Assembly (NCBI GenBank): GCA_947624285.1
Contig: CANQJS010000008.1
Span: forward strand, 1 to 61,886
Length of the DNA stretch: 61,886 nucleotides
Reading direction: 5' to 3'
Source: an uncultured Clostridia bacterium
GTDB lineage: Bacteria > Bacillota > Clostridia > Oscillospirales > Acutalibacteraceae
A model generated the notes under the pieces. It did no database searches. It worked only from the letters and a program-made list of their open reading frames with translations, and was not told the origin of the DNA. Numbering within the stretch: the first letter of the stretch is position 1; each line of letters begins with the position of its first letter. The translations under genes and the position numbers were made by a program. This document shows positions 61,626 to 61,886 of this stretch, in pieces.

Positions 61626-61886
61626 CTATTTCTTCTTTTTCGGTTTTGGCGCCGGCAGTTCCTCATACATGGCGTTGAATAAACCTGTTAAAAGCTCTCT
61701 GTTGTCAACTTCGTCCACCAACAACATCTCTTTTGCCCCCTCATATGGTAATTCATACGGAGCTGTCGGCATATAGCGGATTGCTGCCTTTGTTGGTTTT
61801 ACAAGCAATCTGTCATCATAGATACCGCCTATGATTTTGCCGCGGTAATAGATGATAAATTCTCCCATCATAGCCCGATATGTAAT
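61626..61886 (-). CDS. TfoX/Sxy-like protein, 5' end beyond the window
   Basis: Reading frame is open to the window edge (ITYRA before the first internal Met-Met), so the start lies beyond 61886. Seen: MMGEFIIYYRGKIIGGIYDDRLLVKPT, typical of the TfoX N-terminal domain, in segments, ending in a basic Lys-rich tail. TfoX/Sxy regulates competence in Gram-negatives; in Clostridia the role is unclear. Partial. Confidence 0.8.
   Translation of the reverse strand: MTYRAMMGEFIIYYRGKIIGGIYDDRLLVKPTKAAIRYMPTAPYELPYEGAKEMLLVDEVDNRELLTGLFNAMYEELPAPKPKKKK

Noticed and set aside
1-61886. CRISPR arrays, tRNA or rRNA genes, complete insertion sequences
   Set aside because: I saw no regularly spaced repeats, cloverleaf-type genes or transposase frames; the small repeats found are listed as hairpins or operators.

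Overview
The window looks like a chromosomal segment of an anaerobic, Gram-positive Clostridia bacterium, probably of the Ruminococcaceae/Oscillospirales type found in the gut. The basis is gene content and order: MurT/GatD, a TagH-type ABC ATPase with CDP-glycerol transferases, an SMC/rnc/ftsY block, YqeK/RsfS/NadD, TrmFO, DprA, AGGAGG ribosome sites and moderate GC. No sequence search was possible, so the taxonomy is inference. Most genes lie on the minus strand in long, tightly overlapping operons.

Layout. 1-2.3 kb: rpsB-tsf with promoter and terminator. 2.3-6.5 kb: murT-gatD, divergent from an inositol-monophosphatase-type gene and a radical SAM gene, then an AT-rich small ORF. 6.6-13.6 kb: a glycan-degradation cluster (GH26 lipoprotein, GH29, GH38, GH4). 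13.7-31.8 kb: a housekeeping run on the minus strand (methyltransferase, leuS, rsfS, yqeK, nadD, yhbY, rdgB, ftsY, smc, radical SAM, rnc, plsX, trmFO, topA, dprA, SpoU methylase). 31.9-33.2 kb: infC-rpmI-rplT with a consensus promoter and leader. 33.2-36.5 kb: folA, thyA, mltG and a Nudix gene. 36.6-41.5 kb: a five-gene operon of two SCP2-like proteins, a class III aminotransferase and a split transketolase, with its own promoter and terminator and no function I can name. 41.6-47.5 kb: trpS, a PLP aminotransferase, two CDP-glycerol glycerophosphotransferase-like genes and glyA. 47.6-51.6 kb: a membrane-anchored unknown protein, yebC, and an acyltransferase/condensation-fold protein paired with a membrane protein.

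51.6-53.5 kb is a small accessory patch. It holds a compact locus with the architecture of a type I toxin-antitoxin system (a 23-residue hydrophobic peptide and a convergent antisense RNA), a Cro/CI regulator, and a lipoprotein with a threonine-rich stalk and a Cys/His module. 53.5-58.4 kb holds tagH, ilvD, an acetyltransferase and a GNAT/Sir2 pair. 58.4-61.9 kb is regulator-rich: a SLOG (YpsA-like) protein, three XRE regulators with inverted-repeat candidate operators, a flavodoxin-fold oxidoreductase and a TfoX-like gene cut by the window edge.

The best candidates for undescribed biology are the SCP2/aminotransferase/transketolase operon and the type I toxin-antitoxin-like locus. Next are the apparent ATC start codon of infC, the superimposed divergent promoters with a 17-bp inverted repeat at 59.2 kb, and the condensation-fold/membrane-protein pair.
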